Shown in pieces: positions 8,948-17,647 of a stretch of DNA of 64,000 bases. Positions within the stretch are counted from its first letter, which is position 1. Every line of letters begins with the position of its first letter. Source of the stretch: Thalassovita mediterranea (GTDB taxonomy: Bacteria; Pseudomonadota; Alphaproteobacteria; Caulobacterales; Hyphomonadaceae); assembly GCA_019448215.1 (NCBI GenBank), contig CP080408.1, positions 1,054,001 to 1,118,000 on the forward strand. The letters run 5' to 3'. The position numbers were made by a program, and so were the translations under genes. The notes beneath the pieces are model-generated. The model did no database searches and had not been told where the DNA came from. It worked only from the letters and a program-made list of their open reading frames with translations.

Positions 8948-9928
8948 TTAGCCCCGCTTCTCCAGCACGGTGACTTTCTGGGCCTTCTTCTTGCGGTCGC
9001 GCCAGGTGATGTAGACCGCCGAGGCGATAATAATCCCGGCGCCGACCCAGACATTTACGCCCGGCAACATGCCGACGATGACAAGGTCTGCGCCCGTCGC
9101 CATGGGCAGGCGAAGATAGTCTAGCGGCGACAGGAAGGACGCGTCACCGATACTCACCGCCGAGATGTAGCAGAATTGCGCCACGAACCCGACGCCCGCC
9201 ATGACCACGATCCAGCCCCAAGTCTCGAGCGACGGCATCGACCAGTAATAGATCGCAAAGGGCAGGAGCAGGATGGACGAGAGCACGTTGGCATAAGTCA
9301 GCAGCGCGACGGCCGACAGCTCGGCCGATAGCGTCTTCACCAGCACGATGGCAAAGGCGAGGAAGAAGGCGCTGAGGATCGCGCAAATCGTGCCTGTATC
9401 GAGGTGAAAGCCAGCGCTCGGCGCGACCGGCATCCAGAATACGAACACCCCGGGCACCACCATGATCAGCACCCCGAAAAAGCCAATGATGACCGCGCCC
9501 CAGCGATGAGGCCCGACCACTTCGCGCAGGAAAATCGCCGCCAGCACCGTCACGAAGAGCGAGCGTGAAAAACTGATCGCGTTGAACTGTGAGAAGGTCA
9601 GATTGAAGTCTGCCGACAGCGCCACGATGGCCAGCGTGAAGCCCAGCGTCCCGAACAGCGAGCGCAGCAACAACAGGCCCGGATGCTTGGTCTTCATCTT
9701 CGAAATGCCGACCCGCATGATGATCGGCACTGACATGAAACAGGCAAAGAAGGCCCGCCAGAACGCCAGGAAAACCGGGTGGACTTCCTCGGTCAGCGTC
9801 TTTGACAGCACCGTATAGGCGGTAAAGCCGACGGCCGAAAACAGCATGAAAAGCGCGCCGAGGGCATTGCCTGACAGCCTGCCTGTACTAGGCTCGTCCT
9901 CAGTTTCCATTTCTGTTTCACGGCTCAT
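8948..9928 (-). CDS. EamA/DMT-superfamily transporter
   Basis: Ten predicted transmembrane helices arranged as two EamA repeats; the first opens with 'ALFMLFSAVGFTAYTVLSK' and the second begins near residue 175. This topology belongs to the drug/metabolite transporter superfamily; substrate unknown. The C-terminus is short and basic (RDRKKKAQK). ATG at 9928 is preferred over ATG 9967 because it has AAAAGG five bases upstream and the longer form would run further into the divergent gene. The chosen ATG shares two bases with the opposing ATG at 9927. Confidence 0.85.
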   Translation of the reverse strand: MSRETEMETEDEPSTGRLSGNALGALFMLFSAVGFTAYTVLSKTLTEEVHPVFLAFWRAFFACFMSVPIIMRVGISKMKTKHPGLLLLRSLFGTLGFTLAIVALSADFNLTFSQFNAISFSRSLFVTVLAAIFLREVVGPHRWGAVIIGFFGVLIMVVPGVFVFWMPVAPSAGFHLDTGTICAILSAFFLAFAIVLVKTLSAELSAVALLTYANVLSSILLLPFAIYYWSMPSLETWGWIVVMAGVGFVAQFCYISAVSIGDASFLSPLDYLRLPMATGADLVIVGMLPGVNVWVGAGIIIASAVYITWRDRKKKAQKVTVLEKRG

Positions 9929-10217
9929 GCAGACCTTTTCCCAATCTGACCTCGACGAGATCGACAAGCTATGGCGAAGCGTCCCGGCCGACCATATGTG
10001 GGCCGGATGGTCAGCAGCCGGCGCAGAGCCGGAAGAGGTCTGGCTCTACCGCACACGGGCGCACTGGCGCAAATTCCCGCTCCGCAAGACAGAACACGGT
10101 TTCGCCCTCTTTGACGAGAAGGACCGCCCCGTCGCCGAGGCGGCCTCACTCGATGATCTTCTGACGGCAGTTGAGAGCATCCCTGCCCTCGCCGCCAGCG
10201 AGGCTGCCAAACGCTGA
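9927..10217 (+). CDS. Small soluble protein, not recognised
   Basis: A 96-residue, Trp-rich protein: helical N-terminus (SQSDLDEIDKLW), then probable beta strands (EEVWLYRTRAHWRKFPL, GFALFDEKDRPVAEA) and a C-terminal helix. Base composition matches its neighbours and the frame is closed immediately before the next convergent gene (stop to stop 5 bases), which argues for a real gene. No Shine-Dalgarno precedes ATG 9927, so it may be leaderless. The only other Met (HMWAGW) would leave a truncated protein. Function unknown. Confidence 0.6.
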   Translation: MQTFSQSDLDEIDKLWRSVPADHMWAGWSAAGAEPEEVWLYRTRAHWRKFPLRKTEHGFALFDEKDRPVAEAASLDDLLTAVESIPALAASEAAKR

Positions 10218-10222
10218 CAGGG

Positions 10223-11110
10223 TCAGGAACCCGCCTGACCTGCCTGCATGGCAAGACGCATCTGCTCTGCCTGCTCGACCGAAATGCCCAACGCATCCAG
10301 CAACGGCCCGCCATCGCTCTCATCCCAGCTATGGCGCGGACCGACGGTCATGCCGCCATCGACGAGGAACTCACCGCCCGTGATGAAGCCTGACTTCTCA
10401 CTCGCGAGATAAGCCGCCATCTCGGCGATATCCTTGCCCTGCCCGGTGCGCCCCGCAGGCTGCATCCGCCCGCCCTGCTGCTCGACCAGCGCCGCCATCT
10501 GGTCGGCCTGCTCCCGCGAAAGACCAAGCGATGCGCCAAAGATCGAGGTCGCGATGAAGCCCGGCAGGATCGCGTTGACGCGGATCTTGTACTTCGACAG
10601 CTCCGCCGCCGCGAGCTTGGAGAAGTGCGCAACGCCCTTCTTGGCCACCGAATAGGTGATCGGCGCATAGCCTGCACAGACAGCCGAGATAGACGAGGTG
10701 TTGATGATCGATCCGCCCTTCTCCTTCATCATCGGCACAGCCAGCTTCGTGCCCACAAAAACAGACTTCAGGAGCAGGTTCATGGTCTGGTCCCAGCCCT
10801 CTTCGTCCAGCTCCTCAACGCCGGTCGGGGTGCCGCCATGGCCCGCATTGTTCCAGAGGATATCGAGCCCGCCAAAGACGTCCTGCGCAGTGTCGAACAG
10901 TTTCTGCAGGTCGGCGGTCTTCGTCACGTCGCAATGGACATAACGCACCCGGTCAGAGCCAAATCGCGCTTCCAGCGCCTTGCCCTTTTCGTCCTGCAGG
11001 TCGCCCGCAACGACATTCGCGCCAGCTTCGACAAACACTTCGACACCGGCATAGCCAATGCCGCTTGCCGCGCCTGTAATAATTGCCGTTTTCCCGCTGA
11101 GATCGCCCAT
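10223..11110 (-). CDS. Short-chain dehydrogenase/reductase (classical SDR)
   Basis: 295 residues. TGAASGIG cofactor motif at about 13-20, NNAG at about 88-91, Ser in NTSSIS, and YSVAKK with the catalytic Tyr and Lys near 157-161. The Asp in AGDLQD after the second strand suggests NAD rather than NADP preference. A C-terminal extension after the DGG block (about 35 residues, acidic then helical) exceeds the classical ~250-residue fold. Substrate unknown. The good GAGG-type ribosome site (AGGAGGAATTC) sits directly before the ATG. Confidence 0.88.
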   Translation of the reverse strand: MGDLSGKTAIITGAASGIGYAGVEVFVEAGANVVAGDLQDEKGKALEARFGSDRVRYVHCDVTKTADLQKLFDTAQDVFGGLDILWNNAGHGGTPTGVEELDEEGWDQTMNLLLKSVFVGTKLAVPMMKEKGGSIINTSSISAVCAGYAPITYSVAKKGVAHFSKLAAAELSKYKIRVNAILPGFIATSIFGASLGLSREQADQMAALVEQQGGRMQPAGRTGQGKDIAEMAAYLASEKSGFITGGEFLVDGGMTVGPRHSWDESDGGPLLDALGISVEQAEQMRLAMQAGQAGS

Positions 11111-11247
11111 GAATTCCTCCTCATATTGTTTGTCTGCGAGGGGGCGCCTGACCGGGCCTCAAGTCAAGACTTGCGTCGGGTAAAGAAAACCCCCGGCACC
11201 ATCTCAGGTCCCAGGGGCGATCTGGTTCAGTCTTTTAGCGGAAAGGC

Positions 11248-13506
11248 CTATTCGCCTTCACCAAACAGCTTGCGGTGGAGATAGACATGCTCCAGCGCAT
11301 TGCGGCGCGCCGCTTCCTGCTGGTTCGCGGCTGCCGAGTGGCCGCCATCAATGTTCTCATAATAATAGAACGGCTTGCCAGCGACCTCGAACTTGCGGGC
11401 CATCTTGCGCGCATGGCCGGGATGCACGCGGTCATCTTTGGTCGATGTCACAAAGAATGGCGCCGGGTAGTCCGCATTCGGATTAAAGTTCTGATACGGC
11501 GAGATCGTCTCGAGGAAAGCACGCTCCTCCGGCACATCCGGAGAGCCATACTCGTCCACCCATGAGGCGCCGGCCAGCAGCAGGTGATAGCGCAGCATGT
11601 CGAGCAGCGGCACCTGAATGACGACGGCGTCCCAGAGGTCCGGACGCTGTGTCAGCATCACGCCCATGAGAAGGCCGCCATTCGACCCGCCCATGATGCC
11701 GAGATGCTCGGTCGATGTGACCCCCCGATTGATGACGTCCTGCGCCACGGCAATGAAATCATCATAGATGATCTGGCGCTGCGTCTTCAGGCCAGCCTGA
11801 TGCCAGGCCGGGCCAAATTCGCCGCCGCCCCGGATATTGGCCAGCACATAAGCGCCGCCCTCTTCCAGCCACAGGCGTCCACGCACGCCCGAATAGGACG
11901 GGTTCATCGAAATCTCGAAGCCGCCATAGCCATAGAGCAGCGTCGGGGTCGTGCCGTCGAGCTCGATCCCCTCCCTGTAGACGATGAAGTAGGGGATCGC
12001 CGTGCCATCGCTGGAGACTGCGAAATGCTGCTCCACGGTCAGCCCGTCTGCATCGAACTTCGTCGGCAGGCTCTTGATCTGGCGCACTTCGCCCGTGCTC
12101 ACATCATAACGAAGCAGGCTGTCAGGCGTCAGGAAGTCCTCATAGTTCAGAAACACCGTGTCGGAATCGCGGTCGGCAAACGCGATCCCGGCCTGACCAG
12201 AGGTGCCCGGCAGGCTGAGCTCGGTGCGTGACCAGCCATTATCAGCCGGCTCGATCTGCAACACCTTGCCGCGCACATTCTCGTCGATCGAGAGAAGCGC
12301 AGCGCCCTTGGCAATCGCGACACCGTTTACGGCCTGATTATTCTCAGGGTGGAAGACGAGAGAGACCGGCGGCACCTCGCGCGTACGCAGGAAGGTCTCA
12401 AGATCGAATGCCACGACATCGCCAGAGAAGAAGGCGGAGCCGGCACGCGGTGACCAGTTCTGCTTGAGCGTGATCAGCAGCATGCCCTGATACACACCTT
12501 CAGGTGAGGATTTCTGCGGGATCGGCATGCGCACCGGCTTGGTTTCGCCTTCCGGCAGCCACCAGTAGGTCGAGGTGAAGAACGTATCTGCCTCGACAGC
12601 CATCTGCAGGCGGCGGCCATCATCGGTCTCGATCACAGACGGCCAGACACCGACATCACTCTCATCGCCGCGCACAACTTCCACAGCTGACGATAGCGGC
12701 GTGCCGCGCGACCAGCGCTTCACGATGAAAGGATAGCCGGACGCCGTGGTCGTGCCTTCACCCCAGTTTGTGGCGATCAGCGCCGTATTGCGGTCCACCC
12801 AGGCAAAACCCTGCTTGGCCTCAGGCGTGACAAAGCCGTCCTCGACAAAGCGCTTGGTGGCGATATCGAACTCGCGCTGGATGACGGCGTCCTTGCCGCC
12901 ATCCGACAGCGAGATCATGCAGTACCAGCGCGCGCCGACATCAGACTTGAAACAATTGGCGCCCTTATAGACCCAGTTCTTGCCTTCTTCCTCGGCCAGC
13001 GCGTCGATATCGAGCAGCGTTTCCCAGCGCGGATTGCTGGTCTCATAGCTTTCCAGAGAGGTGCGGCGCCAGACGCCGCGCACATTGGTGCTGTCCTGCC
13101 AGAAATTATAGACATAGCCGTCGCGCACAGTGCCGTAGGGAATGCGCTCATCCGACTGCAGGACGTCCAGCGCTTCCTGATAGTAGCGGTCATACATGCC
13201 GCCGGACTGGAGCTCTTCCAGCGTGCGCTCATTCTGGGTGCGGACCCAGTCCAGCGCTTCCTCGCCTTCGACCTCTTCCAGCCAGATATACGGGTCTTCA
13301 CCCGGGGCGACGTTTTCCTGCGGATAGGTTTTCACTTCGGCAACGGCCTCCTCGGGCATCAATTCAGCTTCTTCCTGCGTCGCTTCTGCTTCGGCAGATT
13401 CCACCGTTTCGGCCGCTGCCATATCAGCCTCTTCACTTGGCGGCGGGGTCGATTGGCACGCTGCAACCAGCACAAGAGCCGCCATCGCTGTCAGGGGTTT
13501 TTTCAT
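11248..13506 (-). CDS. Prolyl oligopeptidase family (S9A) serine peptidase, lipoprotein
   Basis: 752 residues. The N-terminus is a lipoprotein signal with lipobox VAAC (Cys17) followed by a Glu/Ala-rich linker of about 45 residues. Next come a seven-bladed propeller region and a C-terminal alpha/beta hydrolase. The nucleophile lies in GGSNGG, the Asp in STKDDRVHPGHA and the His in GGHSAAA. Family members cleave short peptides after Pro; location here would be the periplasmic face of the envelope. The acidic linker between lipid anchor and propeller is not typical of cytosolic S9A enzymes. Divergent from the amidase across 83 bases. Confidence 0.92.
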   Translation of the reverse strand: MKKPLTAMAALVLVAACQSTPPPSEEADMAAAETVESAEAEATQEEAELMPEEAVAEVKTYPQENVAPGEDPYIWLEEVEGEEALDWVRTQNERTLEELQSGGMYDRYYQEALDVLQSDERIPYGTVRDGYVYNFWQDSTNVRGVWRRTSLESYETSNPRWETLLDIDALAEEEGKNWVYKGANCFKSDVGARWYCMISLSDGGKDAVIQREFDIATKRFVEDGFVTPEAKQGFAWVDRNTALIATNWGEGTTTASGYPFIVKRWSRGTPLSSAVEVVRGDESDVGVWPSVIETDDGRRLQMAVEADTFFTSTYWWLPEGETKPVRMPIPQKSSPEGVYQGMLLITLKQNWSPRAGSAFFSGDVVAFDLETFLRTREVPPVSLVFHPENNQAVNGVAIAKGAALLSIDENVRGKVLQIEPADNGWSRTELSLPGTSGQAGIAFADRDSDTVFLNYEDFLTPDSLLRYDVSTGEVRQIKSLPTKFDADGLTVEQHFAVSSDGTAIPYFIVYREGIELDGTTPTLLYGYGGFEISMNPSYSGVRGRLWLEEGGAYVLANIRGGGEFGPAWHQAGLKTQRQIIYDDFIAVAQDVINRGVTSTEHLGIMGGSNGGLLMGVMLTQRPDLWDAVVIQVPLLDMLRYHLLLAGASWVDEYGSPDVPEERAFLETISPYQNFNPNADYPAPFFVTSTKDDRVHPGHARKMARKFEVAGKPFYYYENIDGGHSAAANQQEAARRNALEHVYLHRKLFGEGE

Positions 13507-13589
13507 TCAGAAACTCCGATAAGGTGACGCAGAATATTGTTTCCTGCATGGTTAAGCAGAAAAGATTGTCCGGATACAAGGGAGCATCC

Positions 13590-15317
13590 ATGAAAGACAC
13601 AACCCGTCGCAACCTGCTAAAGGTTGGAGCCGCAGGAATCTCGGGCATGGCTGCGCTTTCCGGGCGTGCCGCTGCGCAGGAGACGGACATGGCAGGCATT
13701 ACTCCGGGCACGATATCGAGCGCCGAAAAGCTTGCCGGTGTTGAATATACAGCCGCCGAGCGCGAACAGATGGTTTCCTCACTTGAGGACCAGCTGAGCG
13801 CCATCCAGCAGCTCCGTGCGGTAGAAAAGCCAAACACGCTCGCGCCTGCACAGACTTTCAATCCGCAGCTTCCCGGCATCGACTATCCCGCCGCCAAGGC
13901 AAGTTCTGGCGATGCGGCAACGATTACGCCTAATTCCGGCATTCCGTCCGACAAAGTCGATATCGCCTTTGCCCCTTTGACACAGCTTGCAGGCTGGATC
14001 CGTTCTGGGGACCTGACGTCTCGCCGGCTGACGGATATCTATCTCGATCGCATCGAGCAGCTCGACCCGAAGCTGCACGCCTGGATCACCGTCATGCCGG
14101 AGCGTGCTCGCGCTGAAGCAGACGCGATGGACCGCGAACTCGCAAGCGGCAATGATCGCGGGCCCCTGCACGGTATCCCATATGGACTCAAGGACCTGTT
14201 TGACGCGATTGGCGCACGAACGACCAGGGGCGCGAAGCCTTACAGCGAAGGGGAACTGGCCGCTGCTGACAGCGCCGTCGTTCGTAAGCTGAAAGATGCG
14301 GGCGCCGTCCTGCTTGGCAAGACAAGCTGCGGCGCACTCGCCTATGGCGACATCTGGTATGGCGCCGTGACCCGTAACCCATTCGATCCGCGTGAAGGCT
14401 CCTCAGGCTCCAGCGCAGGCTCTGCTTCTGCAGTCGCTGCAGGCCTTTGCGGCTTTGCGATCGGTACCGAAACACTGGGCTCCCTCGTTTCCCCGTCACA
14501 CCGCTGCGGGGGATCTGCCCTGCGTCCAACATTTGGACGTGTCTCGCGCGCGGGCGGCATGGCGCTCTGCTGGTCGCTCGACAAGGTCGGCCCCATGGCC
14601 CGCAGCGTGGGCGACCTCGGCCATGTGCTCTCCGCCATCAATGGGTATGATCAGGACGATCCAAGCTCGCTTCACTCAAGCTTTGCCTATCAGCCGACTG
14701 CCGACTTCTCCGGCATGAAGATTGGTTTTGACGATGCCTGGATGGAGTCCGCCAACGATGTGGAGAAAGCCGCCTTTCTTGAGGCAAGAAGGCTGGGTGC
14801 AACTTTCGTACGTTTTAAACTTCCAGAACTCCCATCGGCGCCGCTACCACAGCAGCTGCTTGCAGAAGCTGCCGCCGCCTTTGAAGAGCTCACACTCTCC
14901 AACCGCGATGATGATATGGTCTGGCAAGAAGACCCAGCCTGGCCAAACAGCTTCCGCGCCATCCGCTTTGTCTCTGCAATCGACCTCATCCAGGTCGACA
15001 GGCTGCGCCGTTTATGGATGCAGGCCATGCATGAAGCCTTCGAGGGCATCGACCTCGTCATCGGCCCGAACTTCTCATCCGGCATGCTGACGCCAACCAA
15101 CTTCACCGGCCATCCTTGCCTTGTGATGCGCGCCGGCTTCCAGGACACGCGTCCACGTAGCATTTTTGGCCAGCCGCAGGATGAGACCGCCTCGACCGCG
15201 CGCACGCCCATTGCGATCTCAATGTGGGCACCGCTCTTTCAGGAAAACACGCTACTCTCATTCGGCGCAGCGCTTGAAAACGCACTCGGCGTTGCAGGAG
15301 AACGACCATCCCTCTGA
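13590..15317 (+). CDS. Amidase-signature enzyme with Tat signal
   Basis: About 575 residues. The N-terminus TRRNLLK followed by a hydrophobic stretch and AAAQE is a twin-arginine signal, so the enzyme should fold before export to the periplasm. The amidase signature triad is visible: Lys in GLKDLF, the cis-Ser in the Gly/Ser-rich loop (EGSSGSSAG) and the nucleophilic Ser in the GTETLGS segment. ATG at 13590 is chosen because the frame before it encodes no plausible signal. Substrate (an amide or acyl-amino acid) is not evident. Its last codons overlap the arsC ribosome-binding site. Confidence 0.9.
   Translation: MKDTTRRNLLKVGAAGISGMAALSGRAAAQETDMAGITPGTISSAEKLAGVEYTAAEREQMVSSLEDQLSAIQQLRAVEKPNTLAPAQTFNPQLPGIDYPAAKASSGDAATITPNSGIPSDKVDIAFAPLTQLAGWIRSGDLTSRRLTDIYLDRIEQLDPKLHAWITVMPERARAEADAMDRELASGNDRGPLHGIPYGLKDLFDAIGARTTRGAKPYSEGELAAADSAVVRKLKDAGAVLLGKTSCGALAYGDIWYGAVTRNPFDPREGSSGSSAGSASAVAAGLCGFAIGTETLGSLVSPSHRCGGSALRPTFGRVSRAGGMALCWSLDKVGPMARSVGDLGHVLSAINGYDQDDPSSLHSSFAYQPTADFSGMKIGFDDAWMESANDVEKAAFLEARRLGATFVRFKLPELPSAPLPQQLLAEAAAAFEELTLSNRDDDMVWQEDPAWPNSFRAIRFVSAIDLIQVDRLRRLWMQAMHEAFEGIDLVIGPNFSSGMLTPTNFTGHPCLVMRAGFQDTRPRSIFGQPQDETASTARTPIAISMWAPLFQENTLLSFGAALENALGVAGERPSL
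15296..15310 (+). promoter_or_regulatory. Shine-Dalgarno followed by an ATC in start position for arsC
   Basis: AGGAG (15296-15300) is followed seven bases later by ATC (15308-15310), the position where an initiator would be expected. The arsC frame has no ATG, GTG or TTG between the in-frame stop at 15275 and its catalytic Cys codon at 15341. A CTG at 15314, overlapping the amidase TGA as CTGA, is the other candidate. Confidence 0.5.
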
Positions 15318-15796
15318 AGAACCACAACATACTGATCCTGTGCACCGGGAATTCCGCGCGCTCGATCATCGGCGAAGTGCTGGTCTCCGCCATGCCCGGC
15401 TTCAAGGGCTATAGCGCAGGCTCGACCCCGCGCGGTGAGGTCAATCCGATGGCCATGTCCGTGCTTGCGGCAAAGGGCCACGATACAAGCGGGCTCACCT
15501 CAAAGAGCTGGGATGTCTTCGCCGCCGAGGATGCGCCGACAATGGATGTGATCATCACGGTCTGCGACAATGCTGCCGGAGAGGTCTGTCCCTATTGGCC
15601 GGGCCACCCGGTGCAGGTCCATTGGGGATTACCGGACCCGGCTGAGGTTGAGGAGATGTCGCGCCAGCGCATCGCGTTCGAGGACACGTATTTCAGCCTG
15701 AAAAAGCGCCTTCAGAAACTCGCCGCGCTCGATCTCGACGCAATGCCCGCGCCTGAACTGAAAGCCGCCATACAGGCGATCCACACACAGCGCTGA
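15308..15796 (+). CDS. arsC: Arsenate reductase ArsC, low-molecular-weight phosphatase fold
   Basis: Reduces arsenate to arsenite, coupled to thioredoxin or a related thiol system. The catalytic P-loop CTGNSARS is present (codons 15341-15364), as are the family blocks YSAGSTPRGEVNP, TSGLTSKSWD, VCDNAAGEVCP and HWGLPDP. The last carries the general-acid Asp, and cysteines in the CDNAAGEVC segment probably supply the disulphide relay. The product, about 162 residues, matches full-length homologues only if translation begins at ATC 15308 or CTG 15314. The first conventional start (GTG 15377) falls after the P-loop and would give an inactive protein. The gene overlaps the amidase end and has no ars operon around it. 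Confidence 0.82.
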   Translation: MPLKNHNILILCTGNSARSIIGEVLVSAMPGFKGYSAGSTPRGEVNPMAMSVLAAKGHDTSGLTSKSWDVFAAEDAPTMDVIITVCDNAAGEVCPYWPGHPVQVHWGLPDPAEVEEMSRQRIAFEDTYFSLKKRLQKLAALDLDAMPAPELKAAIQAIHTQR

Positions 15797-15797
15797 T

Positions 15798-16301
15798 CTA
15801 GAACACGCTCGCCCAGAAATCGGCGGACGTGTCGATCAGGCCCAGCGCATCCTGAATGACGACAATGTCGTGGCCGTCCATCATGGACGGGCGCACCGGC
15901 TGCGTGATTGCCAGATGTCGCACCAGCTTGGTGCAGGTGAACAGCCCTTCCGGCAGGGCCCGTGCGTCAAGGCTCAATCCCTTGGGCCTTGGGTGCATTA
16001 CATCGTTTCGCGCCGCGATGACGCGCTCGATCGCCCGGTGCTCTTCAGGCCGCAGCGGCGCCGTATAGGGCTGATCGAGGAAGGCCGGGTCAGATACCCG
16101 CGCGACCAGTTCGCCCGGCCCCGGCATGGCAGGCAGTTCTGCGCCTGCCTCTGACAGCGCCATGACGCAGGCCTGCTGCACCATCAGCACCGCCCCGGTC
16201 ACAAGCCATGGCAGCGACGTCTCTGTCTCAACGACGAGGATCGCATGTGTGGAGGTGAACTTCGCCGTATCGGCAAGCTGTCTCGAAAGCGGGTGGACCA
16301 T
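15798..16301 (-). CDS. Helical protein with HEPN-like RNxxxH motif
   Basis: 167 residues, mostly helical. An N-terminal pair of hydrophobic helices (LPWLVTGAVLMVQQACVMAL) is followed by EEHRAIERVIAARNDVMHP. The R-N-D-V-M-H segment fits the RX4-6H signature of HEPN nucleases and their DUF4145-like relatives. The assignment rests on this motif and the helical plan, not on an alignment. No nucleotidyltransferase (MNT) partner is adjacent; neighbours are arsC (stops one base apart) and a lipoprotein gene. It may equally be an uncharacterised non-catalytic helical protein. Confidence 0.55.
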   Translation of the reverse strand: MVHPLSRQLADTAKFTSTHAILVVETETSLPWLVTGAVLMVQQACVMALSEAGAELPAMPGPGELVARVSDPAFLDQPYTAPLRPEEHRAIERVIAARNDVMHPRPKGLSLDARALPEGLFTCTKLVRHLAITQPVRPSMMDGHDIVVIQDALGLIDTSADFWASVF

Positions 16302-16359
16302 GCGCCTAAACTAGGCCCGGGCGGCCAGTCTTGCCAGCCGCCCGGGAGATTATCTTGCC

Positions 16360-17016
16360 CTATTCGCCGGCAGGCTCAGCCTCGGCCACTTCGGTCTGCT
16401 GGAAGGCAACATCGACAATCCAGCCCCATGAGCCGCCGCGCGATTCCGGAGACCGGAAGAACGCCTTCCGCAGCATGATCGGATACATGTAGAAATCGGC
16501 CGTCTCGCTCCGCTCAATGTCGCTGGCGCGCTCATAGATGAAGGTCTGGGCTTCCTCGCCCTTGCCGCCGCTATCTTCCCGCGCTGTCCAACCTTCAGGC
16601 AGGCAGCTATCGAGGGTCGCCTTGGCTTCATCGAACGCGGCCTGCGCATTCGGCATCTCTTCCTCGAAGCGAAGGCTGCTGGCCTCGAAAATGGTACAGC
16701 GGAAAACGTGACTGTCCGGATCCCCGTCATTCCAGCCGCCCAGTTTCCCGTGCTTGCACGTATAGCCCCATGGCTTCAGCGCGGTGACTAGGTCACCCGG
16801 AAAGCCTTCGCCCTCTGCAGCTTCCTGCGACAGCCCCTTGAACGGAATGTCCGCTTCCATGCTGATCGCCAGTGCCTCGACCGCCTCACACGCGGTCATC
16901 GCCGCCTGATCCTCAACCGAAACAGGCGCCCCCGCGCCCGGTATCTCGCTATTTCCACCGCTTGCCCCACAGCCAGCCAGAATAAGGGCGCTCAGCCCCA
17001 TAGTCATACGCATCAT
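16360..17016 (-). CDS. Lipoprotein of unknown function
   Basis: About 218 residues with lipobox LAGC near residue 16 and a flexible Gly/Ser linker. The mature part has three cysteines (TACEAVE, YTCKHG, FRCTIF) and a fourth at DSCLPEGW, so one or two disulphides are likely in the periplasm. ATG 17016 is preceded by AAGGGG at good spacing; ATG 17013 is an alternative. Long in-frame upstream sequence is open but carries no signal peptide. No family recognised. It is divergent from the HxlR regulator, which could control it. Confidence 0.7.
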   Translation of the reverse strand: MMRMTMGLSALILAGCGASGGNSEIPGAGAPVSVEDQAAMTACEAVEALAISMEADIPFKGLSQEAAEGEGFPGDLVTALKPWGYTCKHGKLGGWNDGDPDSHVFRCTIFEASSLRFEEEMPNAQAAFDEAKATLDSCLPEGWTAREDSGGKGEEAQTFIYERASDIERSETADFYMYPIMLRKAFFRSPESRGGSWGWIVDVAFQQTEVAEAEPAGE

Positions 17017-17161
17017 ATGTGTCCCCTTGGTGCGCTCTACTGAAGGGGCGGAAATGTCCATGATTTCAGCCCATTGGCAAGCCCTGCAGCCAATGGCGAC
17101 GGGCGCATACCAGCAATGAGCGCCAAGTTCGCTTCTCAGGCTGGATTTGTCTGACGAACTC

Positions 17162-17638
17162 ATGCAGGCTTTCGCCACCATGATCCCATTGTCGCGCAAA
17201 TCGCCAGTCCCGCCCTCGCAGTGCAACCTTGCGCGCGCCATCGAACTCATCGGTGACCGCTGGACCCTGCTCATCCTTCGCTCGGCGCTTTATGGTGTGC
17301 GACGGTTTGACGATTTCCAGGAAGAGCTGGGCACCCCCCGAACAGTTCTCTCCAGCCGCCTCAATGACCTTGTCGATGCAGGCCTGCTCGACAAGAAGCC
17401 CTATAAGCTCAAGGGGCGCCGTGCGCGGTCTGAATATGTGCTGACGGACAAGGGCGAAGCGCTTCGCCCGGTCCTGATTGGCCTGACCCAGTGGGGCGAC
17501 GCCTGGCTTGGCGCAGGCGGACAGCCACCGATCAGCTTCACTGATTCTGAAAGCCGCGATGCCGTTCGCCTCGCCTTCGTCTCCGGCGCTGGCCGCGAAG
17601 TCGCCCTCGACGATCTTCGCGTCGTGATCCGCCGCTAG
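17162..17638 (+). CDS. HxlR-family winged-helix transcriptional regulator
   Basis: About 158 residues with the HxlR core: CNLARAIELIGDRWTLLILR at the start, FDDFQEELGTPRTVLSSRLNDLVDAGLL as the recognition helix region, then the wing (EYVLTDKGEALRPVL). The Cys in the opening motif is often redox- or electrophile-sensing in this family. A C-terminal extension of about 45 residues after WGDAW is common. ATG 17162 was chosen; TTG 17147 and ATG 17180 are also possible. It is divergent from a lipoprotein gene and convergent with the TadG-like gene. Confidence 0.85.
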   Translation: MQAFATMIPLSRKSPVPPSQCNLARAIELIGDRWTLLILRSALYGVRRFDDFQEELGTPRTVLSSRLNDLVDAGLLDKKPYKLKGRRARSEYVLTDKGEALRPVLIGLTQWGDAWLGAGGQPPISFTDSESRDAVRLAFVSGAGREVALDDLRVVIRR

Positions 17639-17647
17639 GCGTCCGGC

